From Marinomonas polaris DSM 16579 (lineage in GTDB: Bacteria; Pseudomonadota; Gammaproteobacteria; Pseudomonadales; Marinomonadaceae), in assembly GCF_900129155.1 (NCBI RefSeq), contig NZ_FQVF01000018.1, positions 53,008 to 117,007 on the forward strand: DNA of 64,000 bases, given 5' to 3'. Below the pieces are notes generated by a model. That model ran no database searches. It had not been told where the DNA came from and saw only the letters and a list, made by a program, of their open reading frames with translations. Positions 27,796 through 37,190 of the stretch are shown in pieces. How positions within the stretch are numbered: the stretch's first letter is position 1; the number at the start of each line of letters is the position of its first letter. A program made the translations under genes and the position numbers.

Positions 27796-28278
27796 ATGGC
27801 AATACTTCAGCAGGGCAATACGTCTTCAATGCCTGCCAAAGAGTTCTTAACATTTGTATTAGGCGATGAAACCTATGCGCTTGATATTATGACTGTTAAA
27901 GAAATTCGTGGTTACGAACCGGCAACCAAAATCGCTAATGCGCCTAGTTATATTAAAGGCGTTATTAACCTACGTGGCGATATCGTACCGATTGTTGATT
28001 TACGCATTAAATTCGACATAGGAGAAGCCACTTATAACGAATGGACCATTGTGATTATGCTAAATGTGCGTGATCGAGTGGTAGGCATTGTGGTTGATGG
28101 CGTTTCAGATGTAATGAACCTAGAAGCCGAGGAAATTAAACCAGCACCTGAGTTTGGCGTTGCTTTCGACAGTCGTTATTTGCATGGACTTGCTGCTTTG
28201 GAGGATCAGATGGTCATCATTGTCGATATTGAAGAGCTCATATCTAGTGATGAAATCGGCGTATTCGAAAGCGCATAA
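27796..28278 (+). CDS. cheW: CheW coupling protein
   Basis: A 160-residue CheW adaptor linking receptors to CheA. Core motifs: FVLGDETYALDIMTVKEI near the start, PSYIKGVINLRGDIVPIVDLR in the middle and GIVVDGVSDVMNL further on, all standard for the fold. GGAGG lies upstream of the ATG. It is the only CheW in the operon. Confidence 0.97.
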   Translation: MAILQQGNTSSMPAKEFLTFVLGDETYALDIMTVKEIRGYEPATKIANAPSYIKGVINLRGDIVPIVDLRIKFDIGEATYNEWTIVIMLNVRDRVVGIVVDGVSDVMNLEAEEIKPAPEFGVAFDSRYLHGLAALEDQMVIIVDIEELISSDEIGVFESA

Positions 28279-28349
28279 AGGATAAACATTATTCACAGTT
28301 AGCCTTCAAGGCTTCAAAGTAAACAAGATTCATAGGAAGGGTTAATGCC

Positions 28350-30230
28350 ATGTTAAAAAGCCTATTTTCAAAGCGATTAGATGATAATCAAATGATTATT
28401 GCCAAAGACAACTGGGTAAACGCTCAAGGTCAATTAAATGCCTTAACACGTTCGCAAGCAATTATTGAATTTGACATGAGTGGTAATGTTTTATTTGCCA
28501 ATGACAATTTTCTTAATGCGCTTGGTTACTCTTTAGAAGAAGTTCAAGGCAAACACCATAGTATTTTCGTTGATAACAAATACCGTAATAGCCGAGATTA
28601 CAAAGAGTTTTGGACCAAACTAAACAACGGTGAATTCCAAAGTGGTGAATTCTGCCGCTATTCAAAAGACGGTGAAGCCGTTTGGATTGAGGCAAGCTAC
28701 AACCCTATCTTTGATGCCAATAACAAGCCATTCAAAGTCGTTAAATTTGCGACCGATATCACCGAAAAGAAAAAGCAAAATTCCGATTATGAAAGCCAGC
28801 TAGACGCGATATCTAAGTCACAAGCGGTTATTTCTTTTGAACTCGATGGCACCATTCTTTCAGCAAATGATAATTTTCTGAATGCTCTCGGCTATACGCT
28901 AGGCGAAGTTGAAGGTAAACATCATAGCCTGTTTGTAGATTCTGAATACAAGAAATCAGAAGAGTATCGTAATTTCTGGCGCAGCCTTGCAAACGGCGAG
29001 CATTTTATCGGGCGTTACCCACGTATTCACAAAAATGGCAAAATTGTTTGGATACAAGCTAACTACAGCCCTATCCGAGACCCAAGTGGCACACCTTATA
29101 AAGTTGTGAAATTTGCGACGGACATTACTGCTGAAGTAGAAGCAGAACAGCAACTCCAACTTACTGTGAGCCAAGTCAACGCAGCCATCGATGCAGCGGT
29201 GAATAATGACCTAACGCAGCGAGTAGAGACTGAAGATAAATCTGACATGATGCTGAGTATCTCACAAGGTGTTAACTCTCTGCTCGATACGATGACTGAA
29301 ATCATCATCAATATTAAAAATGCATCAGATGCTGTGTATACCGGTGCTCGTGAAATCTCTAATGGCAACACAGACCTTTCTAACCGTACCGAGCAACAAG
29401 CTTCTAGCTTAGAAGAAACAGCGTCTAGCATGGAGGAGTTAACTGGCACCGTTCGCCAAAATGCTGACAGCGCCAAACAAGCCAACACCTTGGCTTCCAA
29501 TGCCGTGACGGTAGCAATAGATGGCGGTCACCTAATAGAAGATGTTGTTAAAACCATGGCATCGATTAATGAGTCATCACAAAAAATTGCCGACATTATT
29601 GGCATGATTGATGGGATTGCCTTCCAAACCAATATCCTAGCACTAAATGCAGCGGTTGAAGCAGCACGAGCTGGCGAGCAGGGACGAGGCTTTGCCGTTG
29701 TTGCCTCTGAAGTAAGAACCTTAGCGCAACGCTCAGCCAATGCCGCAAAAGACATTAAAGATCTCATTTCTGAGTCAGCGACAAAAATAAACAATGGTAA
29801 TGACCTGGTTAATAAGTCAGGAAATACCATGCGAGAAGTGGTTTCTGCCATCAAGCAGGTTAATGACATTATGGCTGAAATCGCCAGTGCTTCAGCTGAG
29901 CAATCATCGGGATTAGACGAAATAGGCAAAGCAGTCAGTCAAATGGATGAAATGACTCAGCAAAACGCCGCGCTAGTAGAAGAAGCCGCCGCCGCATCTG
30001 AAAGTCTATTGGGCCAAGCAGATCAATTAACGATGAACGTCAATAAATTCATATTGAATGATGACAATCAGTCTCAGAATATTAAACAAATTGCCCACAC
30101 AACGAAATCGACACCTTCAAGACCTTCTGCTGTGAAAAAACTGCCTTCTGCGTCAGCTCCGGTTAAAAAAGCGAAGCCTTTACCAAAGCCTCAAATCGAT
30201 GATGAAGACGATGGTTGGGAGGAGTTCTAA
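28350..30230 (+). CDS. Soluble PAS-PAS chemoreceptor with GWEEF tail (Aer2/McpB-like)
   Basis: A 626-residue receptor without a transmembrane helix. Two closely similar PAS domains (residues about 35-138 and 157-260; each has [16 protein letters not shown] and [10 protein letters not shown]) indicate an internal duplication. A HAMP-like segment (about 270-325) and a full signalling domain ([32 protein letters not shown]) follow. The extreme C-terminus is GWEEF, an xWxxF CheR-tethering pentapeptide and the same sequence reported for P. aeruginosa Aer2/McpB, whose partner is CheR2. Its place between cheW and cheR matches that operon. A heme or FAD ligand cannot be assigned from the PAS sequence alone. 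Confidence 0.94.
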   Translation: MLKSLFSKRLDDNQMIIAKDNWVNAQGQLNALTRSQAIIEFDMSGNVLFANDNFLNALGYSLEEVQGKHHSIFVDNKYRNSRDYKEFWTKLNNGEFQSGEFCRYSKDGEAVWIEASYNPIFDANNKPFKVVKFATDITEKKKQNSDYESQLDAISKSQAVISFELDGTILSANDNFLNALGYTLGEVEGKHHSLFVDSEYKKSEEYRNFWRSLANGEHFIGRYPRIHKNGKIVWIQANYSPIRDPSGTPYKVVKFATDITAEVEAEQQLQLTVSQVNAAIDAAVNNDLTQRVETEDKSDMMLSISQGVNSLLDTMTEIIINIKNASDAVYTGAREISNGNTDLSNRTEQQASSLEETASSMEELTGTVRQNADSAKQANTLASNAVTVAIDGGHLIEDVVKTMASINESSQKIADIIGMIDGIAFQTNILALNAAVEAARAGEQGRGFAVVASEVRTLAQRSANAAKDIKDLISESATKINNGNDLVNKSGNTMREVVSAIKQVNDIMAEIASASAEQSSGLDEIGKAVSQMDEMTQQNAALVEEAAAASESLLGQADQLTMNVNKFILNDDNQSQNIKQIAHTTKSTPSRPSAVKKLPSASAPVKKAKPLPKPQIDDEDDGWEEF

Positions 30231-30235
30231 ATCGT

Positions 30236-31033
30236 ATGGAAAGGGAATTTGGGTTCACTCAAAGCGATTTTAATAAGGTGCGTACTATCCTTGTCGGACT
30301 GACAGGGATAAAGCTCGCCGACTCAAAAGAGTCGTTAGTATACAGCCGCCTAACCCCCAGAATCCGTAAGCTGGGGTTAAAAAGCACCAAAGAGTATTTA
30401 AAGTATTTGGAAGACCATCTTGATGAACAAGAAAACTTTATCAATGCTTTAACAACAAACCTGACCTCTTTCTATAGAGAGCCGCACCATTTCAGTATTT
30501 TGGCGCAATACATAAACCAAGGTGAATCGGTTAAAAGAATTTGGTGTGCGGCATCGAGTACAGGGGAAGAGCCCTACTCGATTGCCATGAGCTTAGTGAA
30601 GGCTTATGGAAAGTTCGATCATGATGTTCAAATTATTGCCTCAGATATCGACAGTAAAGTTCTCGAAGCGGCCAATAAAGGAACTTATCCTTTAGAAAAA
30701 GTAGAAGCACTGCCCGATAAAAAAAGCTTTTTTGTAAAAGGTAAAGGCAGCAATGAAGGCTTAGCTAAAGTGGTACCACAACTACGTGACATGATTGAAT
30801 TCATCCGCATTAATTTGCTGGATGAAAGTCTTCCCATAGAACCAAATTTAGATGTTATTTTTTGTCGTAATGTGATGATTTATTTTGATAAAGACACGCA
30901 AGCCAAAATATTAACCAAGCTATTAGCGAAACTTCGACCTGGTGGTCTTTATATTGCAGGACATTCAGAAAATTTTTCTCAATTTTCTAACCTGATAAAG
31001 CCAATTGGTCGCACGGCATACATTAAGTTATAA
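30236..31033 (+). CDS. cheR: CheR chemoreceptor methyltransferase
   Basis: SAM-dependent glutamate methyltransferase of 265 residues from the ATG at 30236, which follows the receptor stop by 5 nt; GGAGGAG inside the receptor gene is the ribosome site. Motifs: LTSFYREPHHF, the SAM-binding IWCAASSTGEEPYSIAM, and VIFCRNVMIYFD. It sits directly after the receptor bearing the GWEEF tail, so it is the probable tethered enzyme for it. A TTG start at 30215 overlapping the receptor gene is possible but less likely. Confidence 0.96.
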   Translation: MEREFGFTQSDFNKVRTILVGLTGIKLADSKESLVYSRLTPRIRKLGLKSTKEYLKYLEDHLDEQENFINALTTNLTSFYREPHHFSILAQYINQGESVKRIWCAASSTGEEPYSIAMSLVKAYGKFDHDVQIIASDIDSKVLEAANKGTYPLEKVEALPDKKSFFVKGKGSNEGLAKVVPQLRDMIEFIRINLLDESLPIEPNLDVIFCRNVMIYFDKDTQAKILTKLLAKLRPGGLYIAGHSENFSQFSNLIKPIGRTAYIKL

Positions 31034-31042
31034 GGCTGTCCT

Positions 31043-31663
31043 ATGGCATTAAAAGAAGCGGTAATTGAGCATTTTTCGACACGACAATTCTTTGACAATA
31101 CTTTTGATATTATGTCAGTAAAAGTGCTACCAGGAGAATACTATGCCACCAAAGATGACGTGATGATTACGACGTTATTGGGGTCATGTGTCTCTGTGTG
31201 TCTATATGATCCTACTGCGAAAGTAGGTGGTATGAACCACTTTCTCCTTCCCGAAGGAGGTGATGCAAATGATCTCTTATCTTCTGCGGGACGTTATGGC
31301 GTATATGCCATGGAACTACTAATTAACCACCTGATTAAACTGGGTGCTCGTAGAGAGCATTTTAAAGCTAAAGTTTTTGGTGGTGGTAGCGTCATTAAAG
31401 GTATGACAACTCATAATATCGGCAAGAAAAACGTCGATTTCATTCAGTCCTATTTGAAAAATGAGGGCATTTCTATTGAGTCCTCAGATTTGTTAGATAT
31501 TTACCCTAGACGTGTTAATTTTTTCCCTTCAACTGGCCGAGTAATGATGAAAAAGTTACGCCAACATCATGATACTGAAGCAATCAATTGTGAATTGCGT
31601 TATAGAAAAGCCATTTCTACTGTTGGCAAGGGTAATGATTCAGGCGATGTCGATTTGTTTTAG
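31043..31663 (+). CDS. cheD: CheD chemoreceptor glutamine deamidase
   Basis: Deamidates receptor glutamines, making methylatable glutamates. The 206-residue protein has the catalytic Cys in TTLLGSCVSVCLYDP, the His in GGMNHFLLPEGG and the Thr/Ser region in KVFGGGSVIKGM. It follows cheR by 9 bp. The C-terminus ends DSGDVDLF, a tail shared with the first gene of the operon (ESGDIDLF) and not part of the CheD core. Confidence 0.95.
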   Translation: MALKEAVIEHFSTRQFFDNTFDIMSVKVLPGEYYATKDDVMITTLLGSCVSVCLYDPTAKVGGMNHFLLPEGGDANDLLSSAGRYGVYAMELLINHLIKLGARREHFKAKVFGGGSVIKGMTTHNIGKKNVDFIQSYLKNEGISIESSDLLDIYPRRVNFFPSTGRVMMKKLRQHHDTEAINCELRYRKAISTVGKGNDSGDVDLF

Positions 31664-31680
31664 TATTTATATGGAAGCCT

Positions 31681-32742
31681 ATGCAGCCTAAAAAAATTAA
31701 AGTTCTTATCGTTGACGACTCTATATCTATCCAAAAAGTTCTCCAAGAGGTCATCGAATCTGACCCGGGGTTAGAAGTGGTTGGTGCAGCAAGCGATGCT
31801 TTTGAAGCTAAGCAGATGGTAAAAGACCTTTCCCCAGATGTAATCACCCTTGATGTCGAAATGCCTCAAGTAAACGGTTTACGTTTTCTTGAGGTATTAA
31901 TGAAAATTAAACCAACACCCGTGGTGATGATCTCGACGTTGACCAAAGTAAATGCCGATACGACATTACAGGCATTAGAACTAGGAGCTATTGATTACAT
32001 TGCCAAGCCGCAATTGAAACAAAAAGAAATGTTTTTACGCTATAGCAAAATGGTCATCAAAAAAATTCGAATGGCCGCATCATGTAACATTTCAACAGGT
32101 ATCGACCAACAATCCGCAAATACAGCACCCTTTAAAGCTGAATCATTTTCAGCAAACAGAGTATTAGCTATAGGGGCATCTACTGGAGGAACCGAAGCCA
32201 TTAACTACTTGCTTAGCAAACTACCTAGCGCTAATTTTGCCCTTCTAATTGTCCAACATATGCCTGCTGGCTTTACCTCTACTTTTGCTAGTCGTCTAGA
32301 TAGAACAACAAGCTTCACCGTTGTAGAAGCACAAGGAGGGGAACTTGTTCGTCCAGGTGTTGCCTATCTTGCACCTGGTGATTTTCATATGAGGGTGATA
32401 CGTTCTAATCATCAACTTTATACAGAAATATTTAAAGCAGAAAAGGTATCTGGCCATCGCCCTTCCGTTGACGTGTTATTTAAGTCCGTAGCGGATGAAA
32501 TTGGCCGCCATGCGTTTGCAACCTTATTAACTGGAATGGGTAAAGATGGTGCAAGAGGACTAAAAAAAATTAAAGATGCGGGTGGATTTACTGTCGTACA
32601 GGATGAGTCTTCGTGTGTAGTATATGGCATGCCTAGAGTCGCAGTCGAATTGGATGCAGCCAGTGTTATTACACCATTAAATAACATAAATGAAACATTC
32701 GTCGAAAAATTACGCTTAAAACCTTCTCAAAAGACTCTCTAA
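31681..32742 (+). CDS. cheB: CheB receptor methylesterase / response regulator
   Basis: 353 residues: receiver domain (phospho-acceptor Asp58 in VITLDVEMP), linker (about 130-155), and methylesterase domain with the triad Ser167 (GASTGG), His193 (QHMP) and Asp289 (GMGKDGA). It removes receptor methyl groups after phosphorylation by CheA. Last gene of the operon; followed at 32762-32800 by a strong bidirectional terminator. Confidence 0.96.
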   Translation: MQPKKIKVLIVDDSISIQKVLQEVIESDPGLEVVGAASDAFEAKQMVKDLSPDVITLDVEMPQVNGLRFLEVLMKIKPTPVVMISTLTKVNADTTLQALELGAIDYIAKPQLKQKEMFLRYSKMVIKKIRMAASCNISTGIDQQSANTAPFKAESFSANRVLAIGASTGGTEAINYLLSKLPSANFALLIVQHMPAGFTSTFASRLDRTTSFTVVEAQGGELVRPGVAYLAPGDFHMRVIRSNHQLYTEIFKAEKVSGHRPSVDVLFKSVADEIGRHAFATLLTGMGKDGARGLKKIKDAGGFTVVQDESSCVVYGMPRVAVELDAASVITPLNNINETFVEKLRLKPSQKTL

Positions 32743-32761
32743 TAATATTCAAAGCGAATCA

Positions 32762-32800
32762 AAAATTGGAATGAAGCTTCTAAAACTTCATTCCAATTTT
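32762..32800. terminator. Bidirectional Rho-independent terminator between cheB and the GltS-like gene
   Basis: Perfect 15-bp stem (AAAATTGGAATGAAG / CTTCATTCCAATTTT) with a 9-nt loop. A-tract on the left and T-tract on the right make it suitable for both convergent genes. It lies 20 bp beyond cheB. Confidence 0.9.
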
Positions 32801-32825
32801 ATTAAACACCAAAGCCAAAAATCAC

Positions 32826-34388
32826 TTACTGCAACCTATCTTCCACAGATGAGGCTTTTTCTTGAAGCGCAGCCATATTGATATACTCAGGTCGTACATT
32901 CGGCATTGGGTTAATCTCTGAGAACAATACTGAACGACTTTGATTTTCGATAATTCGAACATGAGAGCGATTTAGTTCTCTTGGTTCTTTCACTCCGCAA
33001 GAATGCGCAATCATCCCAATACCATGTAATAGCTCTGCAGCGTAGTTAGCAACTCGTTCAGATTTTTCACCAGCCACTAAGCCTTTTTGTAAATCAGGAT
33101 TATGGGTAGTAATACCAGTCGGACAGGTATTTTTATTGCATTGCAATGCTTGAATACAACCAAGTGAAAACAAAAAGCCACGAGCAGTGACAACAAAATC
33201 CGCACCAGCACTCAATGCCCAAGCTGCTTTGCCAGGAACAATCAACTTCCCTGATGCAATGATTTTGATATATCGACGTAAACCATAAGATGTCACAATA
33301 TTCACCACAGTTGGTAAGCTTTCACGTAAATGCATACCAACATAATCCATTAAAGGCTGAGGAGCTGCACCAGTTCCGCCGTCTGAGCTATCAATCGTTA
33401 TAAAGTCAGGACAGTAATCGATGCCCTTTTTATGTATTAACTCACATAGGGTTTCAAAAAACTTCAAATCCCCAACCACCATTTTAAAGCCGACAGGTTT
33501 AGAGGTAACTTGACGGACATGGCGAACCATATTTAATAAATCATCAATGGATTTTATATCGGTATGACCATTTGGACTGATTGAGTCCTGACCCACTGCA
33601 ATACCTCGGGTATGAGCAATTTCTTCCGTCACTTTCGCGCCAGGTAGCATGCCGCCCTTACCTGGTTTGGCACCTTGGCTCATTTTAATTTCAAACATGC
33701 GCACATTTTGATGTTCTGCCAAACTTGCCAATTTGGTATCATCTAAATGCCCTTCTAGATTACGTACACCGTATTTCGCTGTACCAATCTGGAACACCAA
33801 ATCACAGCCACCTTCAAGATGATAAGGCGATAATCCACCCTCTCCAGTATTCATCCAGATCCCCGCTTTACGAGCCCCTTTTGACAAGGCTTGAACTGCA
33901 GGCTTAGACAAAGCACCAAAACTCATACCAGAAATATTCACCACAGATCGAGTGCGATAAGGTTTTTTCGCAGTATATTCACCGATACAAACTTCTCTAG
34001 GCTGGGCTGCATCCTCATCTAAAGTTGGAAAAGCACAGTTCAAAAAGAAAATATCTCCCGGTGTTTCCAAAGAGCGAGTTGAACCGAAAGCAATCGTGGT
34101 ATCGACTTTTTTAGCCGCTCGGTACGCCCAAGAACGCTCAGCACGATCAAATGGACGCTCTTCTCTATCCATAGCAAAAAAATACTGACGAAAAAACTCG
34201 CCTAGATGTTCAAAGAGATAGCGAAAACGCCCAACAACAGGATAGTTTCGTCTAATTGTATGACTGGTTTGATGAGTATCAACCCAGTACATCACCACCA
34301 CTGAAATAAGAGCTAAAAACAGTAAAAATACGAATAGCAACGCGCCCCAATGAATGGTCAATGTAGCCAATGAAGACAAAAAATCCAT
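32826..34388 (-). CDS. FMN-binding glutamate-synthase-like membrane protein
   Basis: 520 residues. The N-terminus has one or two transmembrane helices (about 10-32). The rest matches the FMN/Fe-S synthase domain of GltB: MSFGALSKPAVQALSKGA, MNTGEGGLSPYHLEGG, KPGKGGMLPGAKVT, TIDSSDGGTGAAPQPLMD (FMN-binding barrel) and a cysteine cluster CIQALQCNKNTCPTGIT. It lacks the amidotransferase domain of true glutamate synthase, like the YerD/GltS-like archaeal-type proteins. The reaction is uncertain, glutamate synthase activity being only a possibility. Confidence 0.92.
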   Translation of the reverse strand: MDFLSSLATLTIHWGALLFVFLLFLALISVVVMYWVDTHQTSHTIRRNYPVVGRFRYLFEHLGEFFRQYFFAMDREERPFDRAERSWAYRAAKKVDTTIAFGSTRSLETPGDIFFLNCAFPTLDEDAAQPREVCIGEYTAKKPYRTRSVVNISGMSFGALSKPAVQALSKGARKAGIWMNTGEGGLSPYHLEGGCDLVFQIGTAKYGVRNLEGHLDDTKLASLAEHQNVRMFEIKMSQGAKPGKGGMLPGAKVTEEIAHTRGIAVGQDSISPNGHTDIKSIDDLLNMVRHVRQVTSKPVGFKMVVGDLKFFETLCELIHKKGIDYCPDFITIDSSDGGTGAAPQPLMDYVGMHLRESLPTVVNIVTSYGLRRYIKIIASGKLIVPGKAAWALSAGADFVVTARGFLFSLGCIQALQCNKNTCPTGITTHNPDLQKGLVAGEKSERVANYAAELLHGIGMIAHSCGVKEPRELNRSHVRIIENQSRSVLFSEINPMPNVRPEYINMAALQEKASSVEDRLQ

Positions 34389-34440
34389 ACTTAGCCCTTA
34401 AAATGAAATGATGATATGTGAATTGATTTTTAATATTACG

Positions 34441-36861
34441 CTATAAAGAAGGCTTCAGCGTGGCTGAATCATGGACAAATGCAGCAATAAACTCCTCTGG
34501 CGGCAAAGGATGCCCAAAATAATATCCCTGATAATAAAAACAATCTATCTCACGCAAGCGATTATAGTGGGGTAAGGTTTCTACACCTTCGGCAAGAACA
34601 CTGATATTAAGCGCCTTAGCCATCGCAATAACAGCATGAACAATTGCTTCATCACTTTTATCTGTCAATAAATCACGTACAAATGATTGATCAATTTTCA
34701 ATCTATCAATTGGCAAAGATTTTAAATATTTGAGAGAAGAGTATCCCGTTCCAAAGTCATCGATAGAAAGGTGAACACCCAGTGCCTTTATAGCATTCAT
34801 TTTTTTCAAACAAGACGAAAGATCATTAAGTAGCATATTTTCCGTGATTTCCAGATCAACACAACTTGCCGGAACATCATGTTTTTCTAACTGTGCTTTC
34901 AACATAGGCAAGAAACCCGCTTGTTGAAACTGAATAGGGCTAACGTTAATCGACATACGCCATGATAATTGCCACTTCCCCTCTTTCAGCCAAGTCGCCA
35001 CTTGGGACAAAGCTTCATTTAAAACCCAATGGCCTATTTCAACAATAAGTCCTATTTCTTCTGCTACAGGTATAAACTCAGCGGGTGAAATAAAGCCCTT
35101 TTTCTCATCCTTCCAACGAATAAGCGCTTCAGCACCAATCAATTCATTTTTATCATTGGTTTGCGGCTGATAATACAACTCAAACAATTTAAATTCAGTT
35201 GCATGATGTAGTGCCTTCTCCATATCCAGGCGAGCATCTGAAACCGCCTGCATCTCTGGTTTATATAAAGCAAAGGTATTACGTCCAGATTCCTTGGCAC
35301 GATAGAGCGCGGTATCTGCTTGCTTTAAAATGGCCTCAGCTGAACCTTCATTACCATCAAAAATAGTGGCTCCTAGGCTCGCGGTAATATGAACTTCGTG
35401 ATGGCCTGCTTTTTTGACTTGCTGACAGGCATACATAATGCTTTCAACAAAGCCCTTGATCGCCTTTTCAACTTTATCTTTATCATCACCGATATAAGTC
35501 AATAAAAAAGCAAACTCATCACCACCCATTCTAGCAAATACCACATTCTCTTCAGTCAACGAAGAAAGTTGTGAAGCAACACAGCAAAGTAATTGGTCAC
35601 CAACATTATGGCCTAATGAATCATTAATGGTTTTAAATCTATCAAGATCCATAAAAACAACAGCAGAGTAGCTCAAAGTAAGCTTCTGCTGCTTACGCTT
35701 AAAGGTTTCATTAAGCTTATCAGCTAAATATTGGCGATTAGGTAGATTGGTTACCGAGTCGTAATAAGCTAAATGATGTATATGTGCTTCCGTTTCTTTA
35801 CGTTCAGAAACATCACGGATCAGAAGCAACACTTCTGTTCTATCTAATACTTTATATTTTGCTAAGCGTATTTCGACAGGAAGTTCAACATCTCGAATCA
35901 GATAAATGGTTTCAACTGTTAATGGCGAGTTGACCTCGACAGCGCTTAATGAGTTTAAAAATGGCAACCAAGACGAAGAGGTATGAAGAGTTTCCAAAGA
36001 ACTAGACTTGAGTTCTTCAGCACTCATTTTTAGCATGCGTTCAGCCGCAGTATTTACTAAGATAATTTGATTATTTTCATCCAACAACAGAATACCATCG
36101 GCGGCATGCTCTATCATTGCCTTGGTATGACTATCACTTCTCTCTAAATCACTCAGCGCTGTATTTAATTTCTTCCATAATCGCGCAAAAGTAGAATGTA
36201 AATCACCTAGTTCATCAGACTTATGATGTCGATAAAATGACTTAGGCAATGGCAACTCTTTTTTATAACCAACTGTCGATAAGGATTCAGTGAGGCGCAT
36301 CAAGGGATGAGTAACTAAAAAGTAAAAAACTAACGATATCAATGACGCCAACAACACATCTTTAAATAAATTATAGATCAAACTGGCAAGATGTTCTTTA
36401 AATATTTTATCAAGAAGAAAGCGTTTTTCAGGCAATATAAGCAATCGTCCGGCTTGAAAAATAGGCGTTTCCAAACGAAGTTCGCGGCTATAATCCTGAA
36501 GGTCAGATAGAAAGTAATTGGCTAATGAATTAGATACTGAAAAATGGCGTTTAGTTGCTGTTGCTTCTACGAATAGCTCACCAGACTCATCACGAACTTC
36601 TACATGAGCAATAGATGGATTAAAGAGTAAGCTATCAATTTGTTGTTGAGCAAAGGCGGTATCCAATCGAAATACAGCTTCAGACAACGGCTTTTCAACC
36701 ACTGTAAGTAACTCTTTAAAGTCTTGATTTATTTCAGTTTTTTGAGATCGCACTCCATCAACGAATTGAATACCACTGCTGACTAAACTCAAAACAATCG
36801 CAAGTGCTAAGGTTAAAATTGCTTGTTTAGTAAATAATGATTTAGAAAATACGACACCCAT
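34441..36861 (-). CDS. PAS-GGDEF-EAL membrane c-di-GMP protein
   Basis: 806 residues. A transmembrane helix at about 12-29, a periplasmic sensor of about 130 residues, a second helix near 165-185 and a HAMP-like segment precede a PAS domain (about 245-350). The GGDEF domain has an intact signature (MGGDEFAF) and the EAL domain an intact EALIRW plus DDFGTGYSSLKYLKSLP. Both cyclase and phosphodiesterase activity are therefore possible. It follows the GltS-like gene in reverse order with a 52-bp gap, the spacing leaving co-transcription possible. A 12-bp direct repeat lies upstream at 37063-37086. Confidence 0.94.
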   Translation of the reverse strand: MGVVFSKSLFTKQAILTLALAIVLSLVSSGIQFVDGVRSQKTEINQDFKELLTVVEKPLSEAVFRLDTAFAQQQIDSLLFNPSIAHVEVRDESGELFVEATATKRHFSVSNSLANYFLSDLQDYSRELRLETPIFQAGRLLILPEKRFLLDKIFKEHLASLIYNLFKDVLLASLISLVFYFLVTHPLMRLTESLSTVGYKKELPLPKSFYRHHKSDELGDLHSTFARLWKKLNTALSDLERSDSHTKAMIEHAADGILLLDENNQIILVNTAAERMLKMSAEELKSSSLETLHTSSSWLPFLNSLSAVEVNSPLTVETIYLIRDVELPVEIRLAKYKVLDRTEVLLLIRDVSERKETEAHIHHLAYYDSVTNLPNRQYLADKLNETFKRKQQKLTLSYSAVVFMDLDRFKTINDSLGHNVGDQLLCCVASQLSSLTEENVVFARMGGDEFAFLLTYIGDDKDKVEKAIKGFVESIMYACQQVKKAGHHEVHITASLGATIFDGNEGSAEAILKQADTALYRAKESGRNTFALYKPEMQAVSDARLDMEKALHHATEFKLFELYYQPQTNDKNELIGAEALIRWKDEKKGFISPAEFIPVAEEIGLIVEIGHWVLNEALSQVATWLKEGKWQLSWRMSINVSPIQFQQAGFLPMLKAQLEKHDVPASCVDLEITENMLLNDLSSCLKKMNAIKALGVHLSIDDFGTGYSSLKYLKSLPIDRLKIDQSFVRDLLTDKSDEAIVHAVIAMAKALNISVLAEGVETLPHYNRLREIDCFYYQGYYFGHPLPPEEFIAAFVHDSATLKPSL

Positions 36862-37062
36862 TTTTACTCACTTAAATTTTTATATCCTGCTGCCACATCA
36901 CCTTCACAGCATCCATACTAATAAAAATCACAAAAGAGACTAGAAATAACACCTTATCCACCAGACAAAAAACCTAATTTTTTGCATTTATTGTGCACAT
37001 TGCCAAGACTGACACTTTATTCAATGTTAAACAAGACGATATAAAAATAATTTATACTTCCT

Positions 37063-37086
37063 ATGATATAAGTCATGATATAAGTC
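37063..37086. repeat. Tandem 12-bp direct repeat upstream of the GGDEF-EAL gene
   Basis: ATGATATAAGTC occurs twice head to tail in the 330-bp spacer between phoX and the GGDEF-EAL gene, about 200 bp before the latter's ATG. The rest of the spacer is AT-rich and contains the phoX terminator. Confidence 0.6.
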
Positions 37087-37131
37087 ACTATGAGTATAGG
37101 GAGCAAAACATTCCCCCAATTTGTAAATAAA

Positions 37132-37159
37132 AAAGCCAGTATGAAAACATACTGGCTTT
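37132..37159 (-). terminator. Rho-independent terminator after phoX
   Basis: Perfect 12-bp stem (AAAGCCAGTATG / CATACTGGCTTT) with an AAAA loop. The preceding A-run gives the - strand T-tract; 31 bp beyond the phoX stop. Confidence 0.88.
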
Positions 37160-37190
37160 AGAAGCGACTAAATATTGATAAAGCAGATAG

